DNA of 64,000 bases from JBPYCR01 sp051846915 (GTDB taxonomy: Bacteria; Bacillota; Bacilli; Bacillales; Amphibacillaceae). Under the pieces are notes generated by a model that did not search any database, was not told where the DNA came from, and worked only from the letters and a program-made list of their open reading frames with translations. Each line of letters opens with the position of its first letter. Position 1 is the first letter of the stretch. The position numbers and the translations under genes were made by a program. The DNA is taken from the NCBI RefSeq assembly GCF_051846915.1, contig NZ_JBPYCR010000001.1, positions 186,001 through 250,000 on the forward strand, in the 5' to 3' direction. Of the stretch, positions 27,390-37,123 are shown one piece after another.

Positions 27390-27459
27390 ATCTCGTAGTC
27401 GGACTATTTACGGTAGTCCGGTAGAAACTCCAGGCCATATTTCCCAGATTATACGTGAT
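27390..27459 (-). ncRNA. Guanine riboswitch upstream of pbuG
   Basis: Minus strand: closing helix ATCACGTA with TACGAGAT, loop AATATGG, junction GTTTCTACC, loop CCGTAAAT and GTCCGACTACG. The C of GACTAC marks guanine specificity. Same aptamer family as the purE leader. Confidence 0.95.
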
Positions 27460-27491
27460 GGGTTTATTCATTTGTACTAACGCATAAAACT

Positions 27492-27520
27492 ATCATACAA
27501 CTGTTTTTTTGAAGCGTCAA
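27492..27520 (-). promoter_or_regulatory. Sigma-A promoter of pbuG
   Basis: -35 TTGACG (27515-27520), 17-base spacer, -10 TATGAT (27492-27497) on the minus strand, about 30 bases before the aptamer. Confidence 0.83.
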
Positions 27521-27524
27521 CTGT

Positions 27525-27568
27525 AAATACGAACTTTATCTTTTACCACTCATCAATCGTTCGTGTTC
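27525..27568. promoter_or_regulatory. Probable PurR operator upstream of pbuG
   Basis: Cores CGAAC (27530-27534) and GTTCG (27559-27563) face each other 24 bases apart, the same spacing as in the pur operator. The box next to the promoter matches the PurBox at 12 of 13 positions; the distal one is weak. Confidence 0.6.
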
Positions 27569-27712
27569 TAGTGAGTTATGCCCTAATCTACGTGATACAA
27601 CTAATACATCAGCATTAAGCTCATTAATTGATTTACTGGACATAAAAATATCAAAAGTAGATTAGCATATTTAGTAATCTCTTTTTAGGGCTTTGGTAAT
27701 AACAAAGATAGT

Positions 27713-28351
27713 TTAATTTTTATTGTCAGATGGTAAAGTTTGCATTAGCTCAAAGAAATATTTAGAATCGCCAGTATTAAAATAGTTATACCAAGATTCT
27801 AATGTGTTTGACTCAAAAACACCTAAGCACTCAATAATTTGTTTCGTCCATAGCAAAGCTTCAGTGGAACCAGCAGTAATAAGGTTACTAGATGCAATAG
27901 ATGGTTGGTCTATATAAAAATTTTGTCCTTTATAATCAGAGCTAACCATTTCAAGGAATCCCGGTCCATTGCTAGTATGCGGACGGTTATCTAGTATCCC
28001 AGAATTAGCAAGTGCTGCGGTAGCACCACAGATTGCACATACTGTAGCACCTACAGAGAGCAACTCACTTGCTTTTACAAAAATAGCTTCATGCTTTGGA
28101 TCATTCCATGTATCTGCACCTGGTAATAACAACATGCTTGTTTCGCTTACAATAATGTCATCAATTAAGTTGTCAGGAATTATTGTCATTCCGCCCATTG
28201 TACTGATTGATTGTTTGGAGTAACTGACTGTTTTAATCGATAATTGATTCGCGTCTTCTTTGAAAAATCTCCTAGAATTCAACTCCGAAGTAACAAATCC
28301 TAGTTCCCAGTCAGCTAAAGTATCAAGTACATAAATATAGATTGTTTTCAT
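27713..28351 (-). CDS. DJ-1/PfpI family protein
   Basis: Class I glutamine-amidotransferase-fold protein. The nucleophile elbow is VCAICGATAAL (cysteine near residue 106), with LLLPGADTW before it and the conserved glutamate at DTLADWE. Product 212 residues, GGAGGAAAACT before the ATG. Members include stress-response hydrolases and glyoxalases; the exact reaction is not visible. It is divergent from a WYL regulator that may control it. Confidence 0.83.
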   Translation of the reverse strand: MKTIYIYVLDTLADWELGFVTSELNSRRFFKEDANQLSIKTVSYSKQSISTMGGMTIIPDNLIDDIIVSETSMLLLPGADTWNDPKHEAIFVKASELLSVGATVCAICGATAALANSGILDNRPHTSNGPGFLEMVSSDYKGQNFYIDQPSIASSNLITAGSTEALLWTKQIIECLGVFESNTLESWYNYFNTGDSKYFFELMQTLPSDNKN

Positions 28352-28471
28352 AGTTTTCCTCCATATGATTGTAATAGATTAATTGTTTTATTATTATTAT
28401 ACTTATCTATTGTTGACAACAATATGGCAACAATCTAGAATGACGAAATCTTTTTGAAAGGCGGTTAACAG

Positions 28472-29404
28472 ATGAAAGTTAGCAGGCTTGTTAGCATTAT
28501 TATGATACTACTCGATAAAGAACGATTAGGCGCACAGGAGTTAGCAAATATATTTGAAGTTTCAACTCGCACAATCTACCGTGATATAGATGCCATCAAC
28601 ATGGCAGGCATTCCAATTTGCTCAACATCGGGGGTAGGAGGTGGCTTTGAAATCATGAAGAATTATAAAATTGATAGAAAAGTTTTTTCAACTACTGATA
28701 TTTCTACAATTTTGACAGGACTCTCTAGTCTCTCCAATATGATACAAAGTGACGAACTGGTAAACGCCCTTGCGAAAGTAAAAAGTTTTATCCCAGTGGA
28801 TAGAGTTGACGAAATCAAATTAAAAACAGATCAAATACATATTGATTTAAGTAAGTGGATAGATTATAGGAACGTAAAACCATATTTAGAAATCATAAAA
28901 ACAGGTTTACAAGATAGCAAGCTACTTTCGTTTGAATATACCGACCGTCATGGAAATAAAACTGAACGAGAAGCTGAACCACATCAAATTGTATTGAAGG
29001 GTAATCATTGGTATTTTCAAGGATACTGTTATAAAAGAAATGATTTTCGTCTGTTTAAATTAGCTCGTATATCAAATCTAAAATTAGAAAAGATTTTTTT
29101 TACGCCACGAGATTATCAAAAACCACTATTGGACTTTACTGATATTTTGGCAACTATACAATTAAAGATCAAACTTCGTATTCATAAATCTGTCATGGAT
29201 AGAGCGCTTGATTATTGTATGTATGAACATTTTTCACCAGACGGTGATGAGTACTACATTGTTACCTTCCCTTTTATAGAAAACGAATATTATTACAATA
29301 TCCTTTTAAGTTTTGGTGATAAATGTGAATGTTTAGAGCCTTTACATATCCGAAAAGAATTGAAACGGAAAATACATGATATAGCTAACCTATATGAAAA
29401 TTAA
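28472..29404 (+). CDS. YafY-like transcriptional regulator (HTH + WYL domain)
   Basis: N-terminal winged helix-turn-helix (ELANIFEVSTRTIYRDIDAIN, residues 22-42) and a WYL ligand-sensing domain in the second half (LLSFEYTDRHGNKTEREAEP, HWYFQGYCYKRNDFRLFKL). Product 310 residues. Divergent from the DJ-1 gene with a 120-base shared promoter region, so it probably controls that gene. Confidence 0.88.
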   Translation: MKVSRLVSIIMILLDKERLGAQELANIFEVSTRTIYRDIDAINMAGIPICSTSGVGGGFEIMKNYKIDRKVFSTTDISTILTGLSSLSNMIQSDELVNALAKVKSFIPVDRVDEIKLKTDQIHIDLSKWIDYRNVKPYLEIIKTGLQDSKLLSFEYTDRHGNKTEREAEPHQIVLKGNHWYFQGYCYKRNDFRLFKLARISNLKLEKIFFTPRDYQKPLLDFTDILATIQLKIKLRIHKSVMDRALDYCMYEHFSPDGDEYYIVTFPFIENEYYYNILLSFGDKCECLEPLHIRKELKRKIHDIANLYEN

Positions 29405-29528
29405 ATCAAGAATCTCAATTTTATCTTTAGTTAAATCTGTTGCTATTTATCAAGATAAAGTATTGCCATTTAAAACTAAAAATGACATGTATATACTCTA
29501 CCAAAAATATTCCCTACCAAATTCAATT

Positions 29529-29570
29529 TAAAAAAATTCCCTACCAAAGTTTTTTCTTGGCAGGGTTTTT
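29529..29570. terminator. Bidirectional terminator between the WYL regulator and guaA
   Basis: CCCTACCAA and TTGGCAGGG arms, TTTTT on the plus strand and ATTTTTTT on the minus strand. Confidence 0.82.
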
Positions 29571-29666
29571 GATAGGCACCTATCTTGTTTTTCACTTTTT
29601 TCGTTCATTTTAGCTTAGGGCAAATGCTGTTAAATAGTCATTCCCACTTCAAATTAAGTTGTAGTT

Positions 29667-31196
29667 TTACTCCCACTCAATCGTTGCTGGTGGCTTGCTT
29701 GTAATATCATACACAACTCGATTCACTTGCGTAACTTCCTGGACAATCCGGGATGAAATTTTCTCCAATACGTCCCACGGAATGCGTGCCCAGTCGGATG
29801 TCATTCCATCAACAGAGTGAACGGCACGTAATCCTACCGTATAATCATACGTCCGCGCATGATCGGCGACACCGACACTGCGTATATTCGGCAGTATGGC
29901 GAAGTATTGCCAAATATCTCGATCCAAACCGGCATTAGCAATTTCTTCCCGCAAAATAGCATCTGCTTCACGGACAATTGACAATTTTTCCTCTGTTACT
30001 TCACCAAGAACACGAATTCCGAGTCCCGGCCCTGGAAATGGCTGGCGCCAAACAATTTGATCCGGCAAACCGAGGGCTGTGCCTAGTTCACGTACTTCAT
30101 CTTTAAACAGCATACGGATCGGTTCAATTAATTCAAATTGCATATCTTCCGGTAATCCACCGACATTATGATGTGATTTAACTACTTTCCCTGTATCTGT
30201 TCCGCTTTCAATAACATCACTATATACCGTTCCTTGAGCTAAAAATTTGATGTTGGTCAGTTTGTTCGCTTCGTCATCAAAGACATCAATAAATTCTTTT
30301 CCAATAATCTTACGCTTTTTCTCTGGGTCTTCAACAGATTTCAATTTGGATAAAAACCGTTCTTGTGCATCGACCTTAATGATATTCATGGAAAAATCGT
30401 CAGCAAGTGACTTCATCACCTGTTCAGCTTCGTTTTTCCGTAAAAGCCCATGATCAACAAATATACACGTCAGCTGATTACCGATTGCTTTATGGATTAG
30501 AGCTGCAACAACAGATGAATCAACCCCACCGCTTAACGCACATAAAACCTTTTCTTCTCCCACTTGTTTTCGAATATTGTCTATTTCCGCTTCCATAAAA
30601 CGGTCAATCGTCCATTCGCCACGACACCCGCTTATTGTAAATAAAAACTGCTTTAAGATATCTGCTCCAAATTCGGATTCATCTACTTCCGGATGAAACT
30701 GCAATCCATACATTTGCTTACTGTTATCACCGATTGCAGCCACAGGGCCTTCATTGCTTGAAGCAAGTACCGCAAAAGAAGCAGGTGCTTTTTGCACGAT
30801 ATTGCCACGGCTCATCCATACTGCTTGTTCATTTGGGGTTCCTTTAAATAAATGTGCATCTTCGTTTATAGTTATGATGTCTTTTTCATACGTTTTAGCG
30901 CCGTCTTGTTCTAGTTCGCCGCCAAAATGAAGTGCCATCAGTTGCATACCATAACAAATGCCCAATACCGGAATACCTAAGGAAAAAATTTCCTCATCAC
31001 AGCGAAAGTCATTTTCGTCTCCAATTTGATGTGGTCCACCTGAAAGAATAATGGCCTTTGGATTCTTTGCTTTTATTTCAGTTGCTGTCAGTTTATGGGA
31101 ATGCAGTTCACTATATACACCCATTCCTCTAATTTTCCTTGTTAGAAGTTGGTTATAAGAACTCCCAAAATCCAATACGATTACCATTTCATCCAT
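29667..31196 (-). CDS. guaA: GMP synthase (glutamine-hydrolysing) GuaA
   Basis: Converts XMP to GMP. The glutaminase domain has GICYGMQ with its catalytic cysteine and FHPEVDESEFG with the His-Glu pair. The ATP-pyrophosphatase domain has ALSGGVDSSV and the C-terminal dimer domain ends KPPATIEWE. Product 509 residues, AGGGGTAGAT before the ATG. This amidotransferase site is intact, in contrast to PurF. It lies between yebA and pbuG as in B. subtilis. Confidence 0.97.
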   Translation of the reverse strand: MDEMVIVLDFGSSYNQLLTRKIRGMGVYSELHSHKLTATEIKAKNPKAIILSGGPHQIGDENDFRCDEEIFSLGIPVLGICYGMQLMALHFGGELEQDGAKTYEKDIITINEDAHLFKGTPNEQAVWMSRGNIVQKAPASFAVLASSNEGPVAAIGDNSKQMYGLQFHPEVDESEFGADILKQFLFTISGCRGEWTIDRFMEAEIDNIRKQVGEEKVLCALSGGVDSSVVAALIHKAIGNQLTCIFVDHGLLRKNEAEQVMKSLADDFSMNIIKVDAQERFLSKLKSVEDPEKKRKIIGKEFIDVFDDEANKLTNIKFLAQGTVYSDVIESGTDTGKVVKSHHNVGGLPEDMQFELIEPIRMLFKDEVRELGTALGLPDQIVWRQPFPGPGLGIRVLGEVTEEKLSIVREADAILREEIANAGLDRDIWQYFAILPNIRSVGVADHARTYDYTVGLRAVHSVDGMTSDWARIPWDVLEKISSRIVQEVTQVNRVVYDITSKPPATIEWE

Positions 31197-31241
31197 TTTA
31201 TCTACCCCTTACTTTTGCCTGAATTCGCAAGTTGAAATTTT

Positions 31242-33404
31242 TTATGAGAAGATTTGTTTCATAAGTCGCTTCCAAACATGAAAAAATGTTTCGCCATTTA
31301 TGTTCTTTAGTTTATCATTATATAACATTTGTTCATAATAATTTGTTAGAAGTTCCATTTCGTTTGTGCCGTATTTTTGGTCGATTATTTTCGCATACTC
31401 CCTTAACGTCTGATCTGGTCTTTTGGCGACAGCTTTAACACGTAGAACGTTTAACAAATGAAGGTATGCTTGTTCATAAGTTTTGACATTGTTATTATGC
31501 TCCAATTTTTTTGTTAATAACAACGTTTGCCAACGGAATCGTGTTCTATAAATAATAATAGAAATAAGACTACTAACGATAATGCCTGCAATGATATATT
31601 TCCAGGCCGCGCTGTTTTTACTGTCTGTCGGTTTTTCCTGCTCCTTTTCTTCCTCTTCTTCATCATTAGATTCTGGCTCATTTTCTTCCTCATCCGGCTC
31701 ATTATCGGTCGGAGTTTCGCTGTAAAAATCAGCTAAATTATTGAATCCTTGTGTTGGCTCGAACGGCACCCAGCCAATTTCCGGAAAATACACTTCCACC
31801 CAAGAATGGGCATTGGCATTTGTGATTTCATAAATGTCCATTTCGTCCTGCCCATCTTCAACCTCGCCTATTTTTTCGCCGCTCGTAAATCCTTTCACCC
31901 ACCTTGCTGGTATGTCCAATGTACGAAGCATGACGACCATCGACGTGGAAAAATTATCGCAGTAGCCCCGTTTCGTATCAAACAAAAATTGATCAACATA
32001 ATCTTCTTCCTCTTTAGGAACCGGGATGTTTTCCGTCTGATAAACGAATCCGTTCCGGTTAAAATACTGTTCTATTGCAAGTGCTTTTTCATACCGGGTC
32101 ATCTTAGAAGCAGCGACTTCCTCTGCTAGTTCATATACTTGTTGTGGCAGTTTATCCGGGAGCACGGTGTATTGGTCTTTAATTCGCTGTGGGTCTTGAG
32201 CGGTTGCCTTTTGCAGTTCCTTAACCGAAAATTGCGGTTCTTCATATGTCATCGCATAGTTATCCAATCGGACTGTTTCACCGGCAACTTTGGTTTCAAT
32301 TGCTTCTGTTTCCCTGTTCAAACGCAATTGCGTATTTATTTCCGTATGTACTTCTCGAATACCGTATGGATAAATTAATTTCTCCATCGGGTTGTTTCCT
32401 TGGAAGTCAATTTCAGCCCTTTTAGATATGGTGTCTGTATTATCAGAAAACGTTCGCAACATAATATTATCCTTCATTTGGGTCTCATATGCCGGTTCCT
32501 TTGATTGTATCCATCCTTTTCCTGTATAGATGTCTTTCGTTTCCACCCGCCAATAATGCTCGCTGTCCACTACTGCCCGGAAAACAGGAGTATGATCTTG
32601 TTCAAAAGAACCTCCAAGTCTGGAATCATCCTCTCCATAACCTGCCTTCTTTATTTCGGCGTCTTTATTTTTTTCATCTTCACTCATCCCAGCTTTCTTT
32701 ATATAAGGTACAGGATCAGGCCATTGTGGACCGACCTTTGGAGCAGCATATCCAATTATAGCCGAGACAGACACAACAACTGCTAATGGAATGATCCAAG
32801 CAGGTAAATGTTTTAACCATGATAAACGGAGTGATTCTTGTTCCGTCTTTTTCATAACATTTGTTAGGCCAAGGGCAACAAATGCGAGGATGAACGTTCT
32901 AATAACTGCCATTTCGGCTTGGTATCCTGTAAATGTATCCAATATCGTTATATAAATAAAGGTTAATAAAATAAACAGAAATATACGTTTCGCTTCAACG
33001 AACCAATAATAAACCAAATAACTCATTAACCAAATTAAACCGAGCAACAACATGCTCCGAAACATATCTGTCATTAAATACCAGTCGCGGGAAAAGAATG
33101 CTTCCATGTTAAAAGCCGCTTCCACCCATAACTCTTCTAGCCAAATGACACTAAAAAAAGGTGTTCGTCCATATAATGCATGTACGATGAAAAGGAGCCC
33201 CGCCCCTTTTAATGTAAAAGCAATCCACCATTTAACTTGAAATAAGGAGAGCAAAAAGCAAAAGACGGTAAAAATGATAAAAACCGTAATATCACTCGTA
33301 TCTGTTACTATTTTTAACGGATACAACCACTCCAAAAATAAAAAAAGTCCGCACAAATAAATAAATACGGAATAAAAAAATGGGACTGCACGGCTGTCGG
33401 TCAT
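31242..33404 (-). CDS. yebA: Membrane-bound transglutaminase-like protein YebA
   Basis: About seven membrane helices in the first 220 residues (DUF3488), then an extracytoplasmic transglutaminase-like domain: KRGYCDNFSTSMVVMLRTL holds the catalytic Cys and NAHSWVEVYFPEIGWVPFEPT the His and Asp. An acidic linker and one more helix (YIIAGIIVSSLISIIIY) lead to a cytoplasmic end (DUF4129-like). Product 720 residues. Its start overlaps yeaD by one base; the MoxR-DUF58-transglutaminase trio is a conserved set. Confidence 0.92.
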   Translation of the reverse strand: MTDSRAVPFFYSVFIYLCGLFLFLEWLYPLKIVTDTSDITVFIIFTVFCFLLSLFQVKWWIAFTLKGAGLLFIVHALYGRTPFFSVIWLEELWVEAAFNMEAFFSRDWYLMTDMFRSMLLLGLIWLMSYLVYYWFVEAKRIFLFILLTFIYITILDTFTGYQAEMAVIRTFILAFVALGLTNVMKKTEQESLRLSWLKHLPAWIIPLAVVVSVSAIIGYAAPKVGPQWPDPVPYIKKAGMSEDEKNKDAEIKKAGYGEDDSRLGGSFEQDHTPVFRAVVDSEHYWRVETKDIYTGKGWIQSKEPAYETQMKDNIMLRTFSDNTDTISKRAEIDFQGNNPMEKLIYPYGIREVHTEINTQLRLNRETEAIETKVAGETVRLDNYAMTYEEPQFSVKELQKATAQDPQRIKDQYTVLPDKLPQQVYELAEEVAASKMTRYEKALAIEQYFNRNGFVYQTENIPVPKEEEDYVDQFLFDTKRGYCDNFSTSMVVMLRTLDIPARWVKGFTSGEKIGEVEDGQDEMDIYEITNANAHSWVEVYFPEIGWVPFEPTQGFNNLADFYSETPTDNEPDEEENEPESNDEEEEEKEQEKPTDSKNSAAWKYIIAGIIVSSLISIIIYRTRFRWQTLLLTKKLEHNNNVKTYEQAYLHLLNVLRVKAVAKRPDQTLREYAKIIDQKYGTNEMELLTNYYEQMLYNDKLKNINGETFFHVWKRLMKQIFS

Positions 33405-34642
33405 TATGCATTCACCTCAATTACCTTTTTTCTCCATTGCTTTTCCGAAACTGTATAAACGTTCGCTTGTCTCTTCCGTAGCATATGAATTAGCTCTTGT
33501 TCAGCAACGGAAGTCGTTTTTTCAAATCGAACGAAAATAACCGTGATCGAGTAAAGCTGCTGTATCATTTGAACAATCGTTTCTGCCATCTGCTTATCCA
33601 GTCGTGGTGTAATAAGAATGTTAATGGAAGTACGTTTTTGCTGGATAAGCGTTACTTTAAAAACGAGAGAAAACTGATTGCCACGGGGTTGAAGGCTTGT
33701 TAGATGACGAGCAATATTTTCCTGTGCATCGGCATCTTTAAACACAGGAAAAGAAGCTGTTGTGGCTCCGATTGTTGTAAATGTAGCCGGATCATTCCAC
33801 TTACTGTTGATAATAGAAAAAGCCAATTCAACTGCTGCTTCAAATGCAAGTGCATTCCCATTATAATCCGATGCATTCAAAATGATATGTTTGCCGCTTT
33901 TTTCCTCTCGCTCGAACTCTTTCGTCATCATTTTACTTTTCCGAGCTGTTTGTTTCCAATCGATCCAAGATAAGTTATCCCCTGGCACATATTCCCGACT
34001 GCTTCGCACATCGTTTGACGGTTTAGCAAACACGGATGTCGAAACGTCCTTTTCTTCATTAAGTACTTTCTTTATGCGAATCGCACGCTTGCGTGGATAA
34101 ACAATTAATTCATCATGCAGCGGTCGCATATGTTTTTTTTGAATAAATCCAAACAGATCTCCAGTTTCCACGTACAGATGCGTGAAGTAATGCTCTCCAC
34201 GAGTTACAGCATCGATTTCATACGTATAGTGTATAGTCCTCTGGAACCATGGAAAAAGGAGTGTTTTCCCTGTTTCTTTCATGTGCAAAGGCTCTTTCAT
34301 CAATTGAGCTTTCTTATTATCGCAAGGATCCTCTTTAAATCCCGTACGTAACATATCCTCCAACAGACAATAAGCAAGTGGATAGGGAACAAGCCTTCTT
34401 GCGGTAATCGTCACAGTAATTTTTTCGCCAGCCTGTACAACGGAGCGTGATAGCTCTCTTGTTATTTTCCAGTTCGAAATTGGATAAAGAGACAGGCTAA
34501 TAAGATAAATACCAATTGGAAAAAAACTAAAAAATAAAAACCAGCTTACAAATCCACCTTGAAACATAGCGTAGGAAAACAAGGCAATCAAAAGCACAAT
34601 AATTAAAACAAAACCGACAAATGTTCGCAAACCCGTTTTCAT
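33404..34642 (-). CDS. yeaD: DUF58 domain protein YeaD
   Basis: Two N-terminal membrane helices, then a von Willebrand-like DUF58 domain with SREYVPGDNLSWIDWKQTARKS (about residues 212-233), the family hallmark. Product 412 residues. One-base overlaps with both neighbours mark a tight operon. DUF58 proteins are thought to act with MoxR ATPases in complex assembly. Confidence 0.93.
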   Translation of the reverse strand: MKTGLRTFVGFVLIIVLLIALFSYAMFQGGFVSWFLFFSFFPIGIYLISLSLYPISNWKITRELSRSVVQAGEKITVTITARRLVPYPLAYCLLEDMLRTGFKEDPCDNKKAQLMKEPLHMKETGKTLLFPWFQRTIHYTYEIDAVTRGEHYFTHLYVETGDLFGFIQKKHMRPLHDELIVYPRKRAIRIKKVLNEEKDVSTSVFAKPSNDVRSSREYVPGDNLSWIDWKQTARKSKMMTKEFEREEKSGKHIILNASDYNGNALAFEAAVELAFSIINSKWNDPATFTTIGATTASFPVFKDADAQENIARHLTSLQPRGNQFSLVFKVTLIQQKRTSINILITPRLDKQMAETIVQMIQQLYSITVIFVRFEKTTSVAEQELIHMLRKRQANVYTVSEKQWRKKVIEVNA

Positions 34643-35592
34643 TAAATTGTTTCCTTTCGAATCGGTATATCACAACTTTCAATAATTTCATCTATCACAT
34701 GATCACTCGTAAATCCTTCATAACCGGCTTCAGCACTTAATCGCATCCGATGAGTAAATACAAATGGCGCCAAATATTTCACATCATCCGGAAGAACGTA
34801 TTCACGACCGGAAATATAAGCATATGCTTTTGCCGCTTCCATTAAAGCGATGGAACCTCTCGGACTGACGCCTAACCGAACATGCTGATGATTCCTCGTT
34901 TCTGTAGCCAACTGGACAATATAACGTTGGACATTTTCAGCAATATATACGGTTTGAACTGCTTTTTGGATTTTGAGTAAGTCTTCTTTACTCAAAACAG
35001 GCAAAATGCTTTCAAGCTGCTGATCGCCTGAAGAACGATTGAGTAGCTGCATTTCTTCATTAAAATCAGGGTAACCCATGTTTAATTTAAAAAGAAATCG
35101 GTCCAGTTGTGCTTCCGGAAGTGTATACGTTCCGTCATATTCGATCGGGTTTTGTGTTGCCATTACAAAAAACGGATCATTCAAGGACATCGTTGTACCA
35201 TCGACAGTTACACTTTGCTCTTCCATTCCTTCCAATAATGCGGATTGTGTTTTCGGCGATGTTCGATTAATTTCATCTGCCAAAATAATATTTCCAAAAA
35301 TTGGTCCACTGCGAAACTCAAACTCTAGTTTTTGAGGATGAAATATGGATACACCGGTAACATCAGAAGGTAATAAATCAGGAGTAAATTGAACTCTATT
35401 AAAGGAGCAATCAAGAGATTTCGCAAGCGCTCGTACGAGCATTGTTTTCCCTACTCCAGGTACGTCTTCCAATAACACATGCCCACGTGCCAACAATGCG
35501 ACAATGCTTAGTGTCACAATGTTTTCTTTTCCAATAATGATTTGATTTATGTTGTTTAATACTTTTTCAAGCTTTTCACTATATTCAAGCAT
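34642..35592 (-). CDS. yeaC: MoxR-family AAA+ ATPase YeaC
   Basis: AAA+ chaperone-like ATPase. Walker A EDVPGVGKTML near residue 42, Walker B ILADEINRTSPKTQSALLE near 108, sensor 1 MATQNPIEYDGTYTLPEAQLDRF. Product 316 residues with a GGAGGATTATAG site. First gene of yeaC-yeaD-yebA. Sequence immediately upstream has no gene and carries the promoters of this operon and of the divergent YihY gene. Confidence 0.94.
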   Translation of the reverse strand: MLEYSEKLEKVLNNINQIIIGKENIVTLSIVALLARGHVLLEDVPGVGKTMLVRALAKSLDCSFNRVQFTPDLLPSDVTGVSIFHPQKLEFEFRSGPIFGNIILADEINRTSPKTQSALLEGMEEQSVTVDGTTMSLNDPFFVMATQNPIEYDGTYTLPEAQLDRFLFKLNMGYPDFNEEMQLLNRSSGDQQLESILPVLSKEDLLKIQKAVQTVYIAENVQRYIVQLATETRNHQHVRLGVSPRGSIALMEAAKAYAYISGREYVLPDDVKYLAPFVFTHRMRLSAEAGYEGFTSDHVIDEIIESCDIPIRKETI

Positions 35593-35841
35593 CTATAATC
35601 CTCCCAAATTAACAATCTTCATCATCTACATTAACTATACTAAAAGCACTCATTAGAATACAACTTGTGTTATTCACTTCTATACATATACAGAATGTAC
35701 ATGAGCACTAATTTTTATACTGTACTCCAATTTGAAATGCTTAATTTTTATCATACCCTTCTTTGTCAGTATTTACGCCGTTTGTTTAAATAAAATAAGG
35801 GTATATAATCCGTATACGATTATATTATTGGAGGATTTTAC

Positions 35842-36708
35842 ATGACAACTCTAGTAAATTATGTAAAAGCACTAAAAATTGAGGTTAAAAAAGATAACAT
35901 ACCACTGCTTGCTGCTGCCCAAGCATATTACTATTTACTTTCCATCGTTCCATTACTTATCGTATGTTTTACGATCATTCCCTATTTAAATATTGATCCG
36001 CAAAATATCATATCTCTATTAGAGGACCTATTACCAAGCGGGATCGCTACCATATTTTCCGAAAACATTGTTAATATCATTGAAACGCCGCGCGGAGGGC
36101 TGCTTACCTTTGGGATCATTGGTTCTTTATGGGCTACCTCCAATGGAATTAACGCCTTCATCAAAGCAGTCAACGAAGCATATGAAGTGGATGAGTCAAG
36201 GTCGTTTATAAAGGTTAGACTCCTTGCCATCGTCCTTACGCTTGGAATGATTGCATCCATTATCATTTCCATCCTACTGCCAATATTCGGAAACGTCATC
36301 ATTGATTTTTTTGACTCTTGGATTGGCATCAGTTCATCTATGGTGATCCTTTTACAATTTGCCAGGTGGGTATTTAGCATATTGATCATCGGATTCATTT
36401 TACTAGCTCTTTACCACTTTGCGCCAAATAAAAAGATACCATTTAAACATATTATTCCGGGTGCGCTAACTGCAAGTACGTTATGGATTTTGATTTCGTT
36501 AGGGTTTTCTTTTTACGTGAGTAACTTCGGTAATTATTCAGCAACATATGGAAGCATGGGCGGAATTATTATTTTAATGATCTGGTTTTTCTTAACAGGA
36601 TTGATCTTAACGATTGGAGCAGAAATTAACGTCATTCATCACCGAAATCAACTAAGAAAAGCGCAAGCGCCCTGTTCAGCCCCGACAAGCTTAAGCAAGA
36701 ATTCGTAG
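35842..36708 (+). CDS. YihY/BrkB-family membrane protein with repeat-derived C-terminus
   Basis: Six-helix membrane protein of the YihY/UPF0761 family, function unsettled. The family core is clear: DNIPLLAAAQAYYYLLSIVPLL, GGLLTFGIIGSLWATSNGI, TYGSMGGIIILMIWFFLTGLILTIGAEIN. The family part ends near HHRNQL; the last 18 residues (RKAQAPCSAPTSLSKNS) are encoded by a dispersed palindromic element that has landed at the 3' end and supplied a new stop codon. Product 288 residues; GGAGG before the ATG. Confidence 0.9.
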   Translation: MTTLVNYVKALKIEVKKDNIPLLAAAQAYYYLLSIVPLLIVCFTIIPYLNIDPQNIISLLEDLLPSGIATIFSENIVNIIETPRGGLLTFGIIGSLWATSNGINAFIKAVNEAYEVDESRSFIKVRLLAIVLTLGMIASIIISILLPIFGNVIIDFFDSWIGISSSMVILLQFARWVFSILIIGFILLALYHFAPNKKIPFKHIIPGALTASTLWILISLGFSFYVSNFGNYSATYGSMGGIIILMIWFFLTGLILTIGAEINVIHHRNQLRKAQAPCSAPTSLSKNS

Positions 36709-36800
36709 TGACGGTTTTTGTCACGAAGAATTCTTGCTTAAGACCTCGAGGGGCTGGGCGCTTAAGCTAGACAACTATGCGCAAAATTTTTATACTTTCT
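36653..36800. repeat. Dispersed palindromic element, copy 3
   Basis: Same family as 24.2, 24.4 and 49.0 kb: AGAAAAGCGCAAGCGCCCTG start, inner GCTTAAGCAAGAATTC and GAATTCTTGCTTAAG arms around GTGACGGTTTTTGTCAC, end GGGCGCTTAAGCTAGACAAC. It supplies the final codons of the YihY gene. The following 320 bases to the HemAT stop hold a short GAGCATGA/TCATGCTC hairpin (37021-37040) and no gene. Confidence 0.9.
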
Positions 36801-37123
36801 GACCTTGAAAAAAAAGGCATCTTCATCCGAACCCGCGAATAAAATGGTTTAATTGCCTATCAAGATATCCTATTGCTTACGATCAATCTAATTAGATGTC
36901 AATGGTCAGTAAGTAAGTGTGGGTTAATGTTGGATAAGAAACTTGTTTCAATTAGGCAGGAAGGGGTAAGGAGAAATGATACATGACCTGTCGTGTGAAT
37001 GTCAAAAATGGGGTGGGGGAGCATGAAAACTCATGCTCTCTAAATAGTATCATAGACTAGAATTCGACCAAGATCAGTCGTTTATACGTATATTCATATA
37101 TGTATTGCTCATACTAGCTTTAA

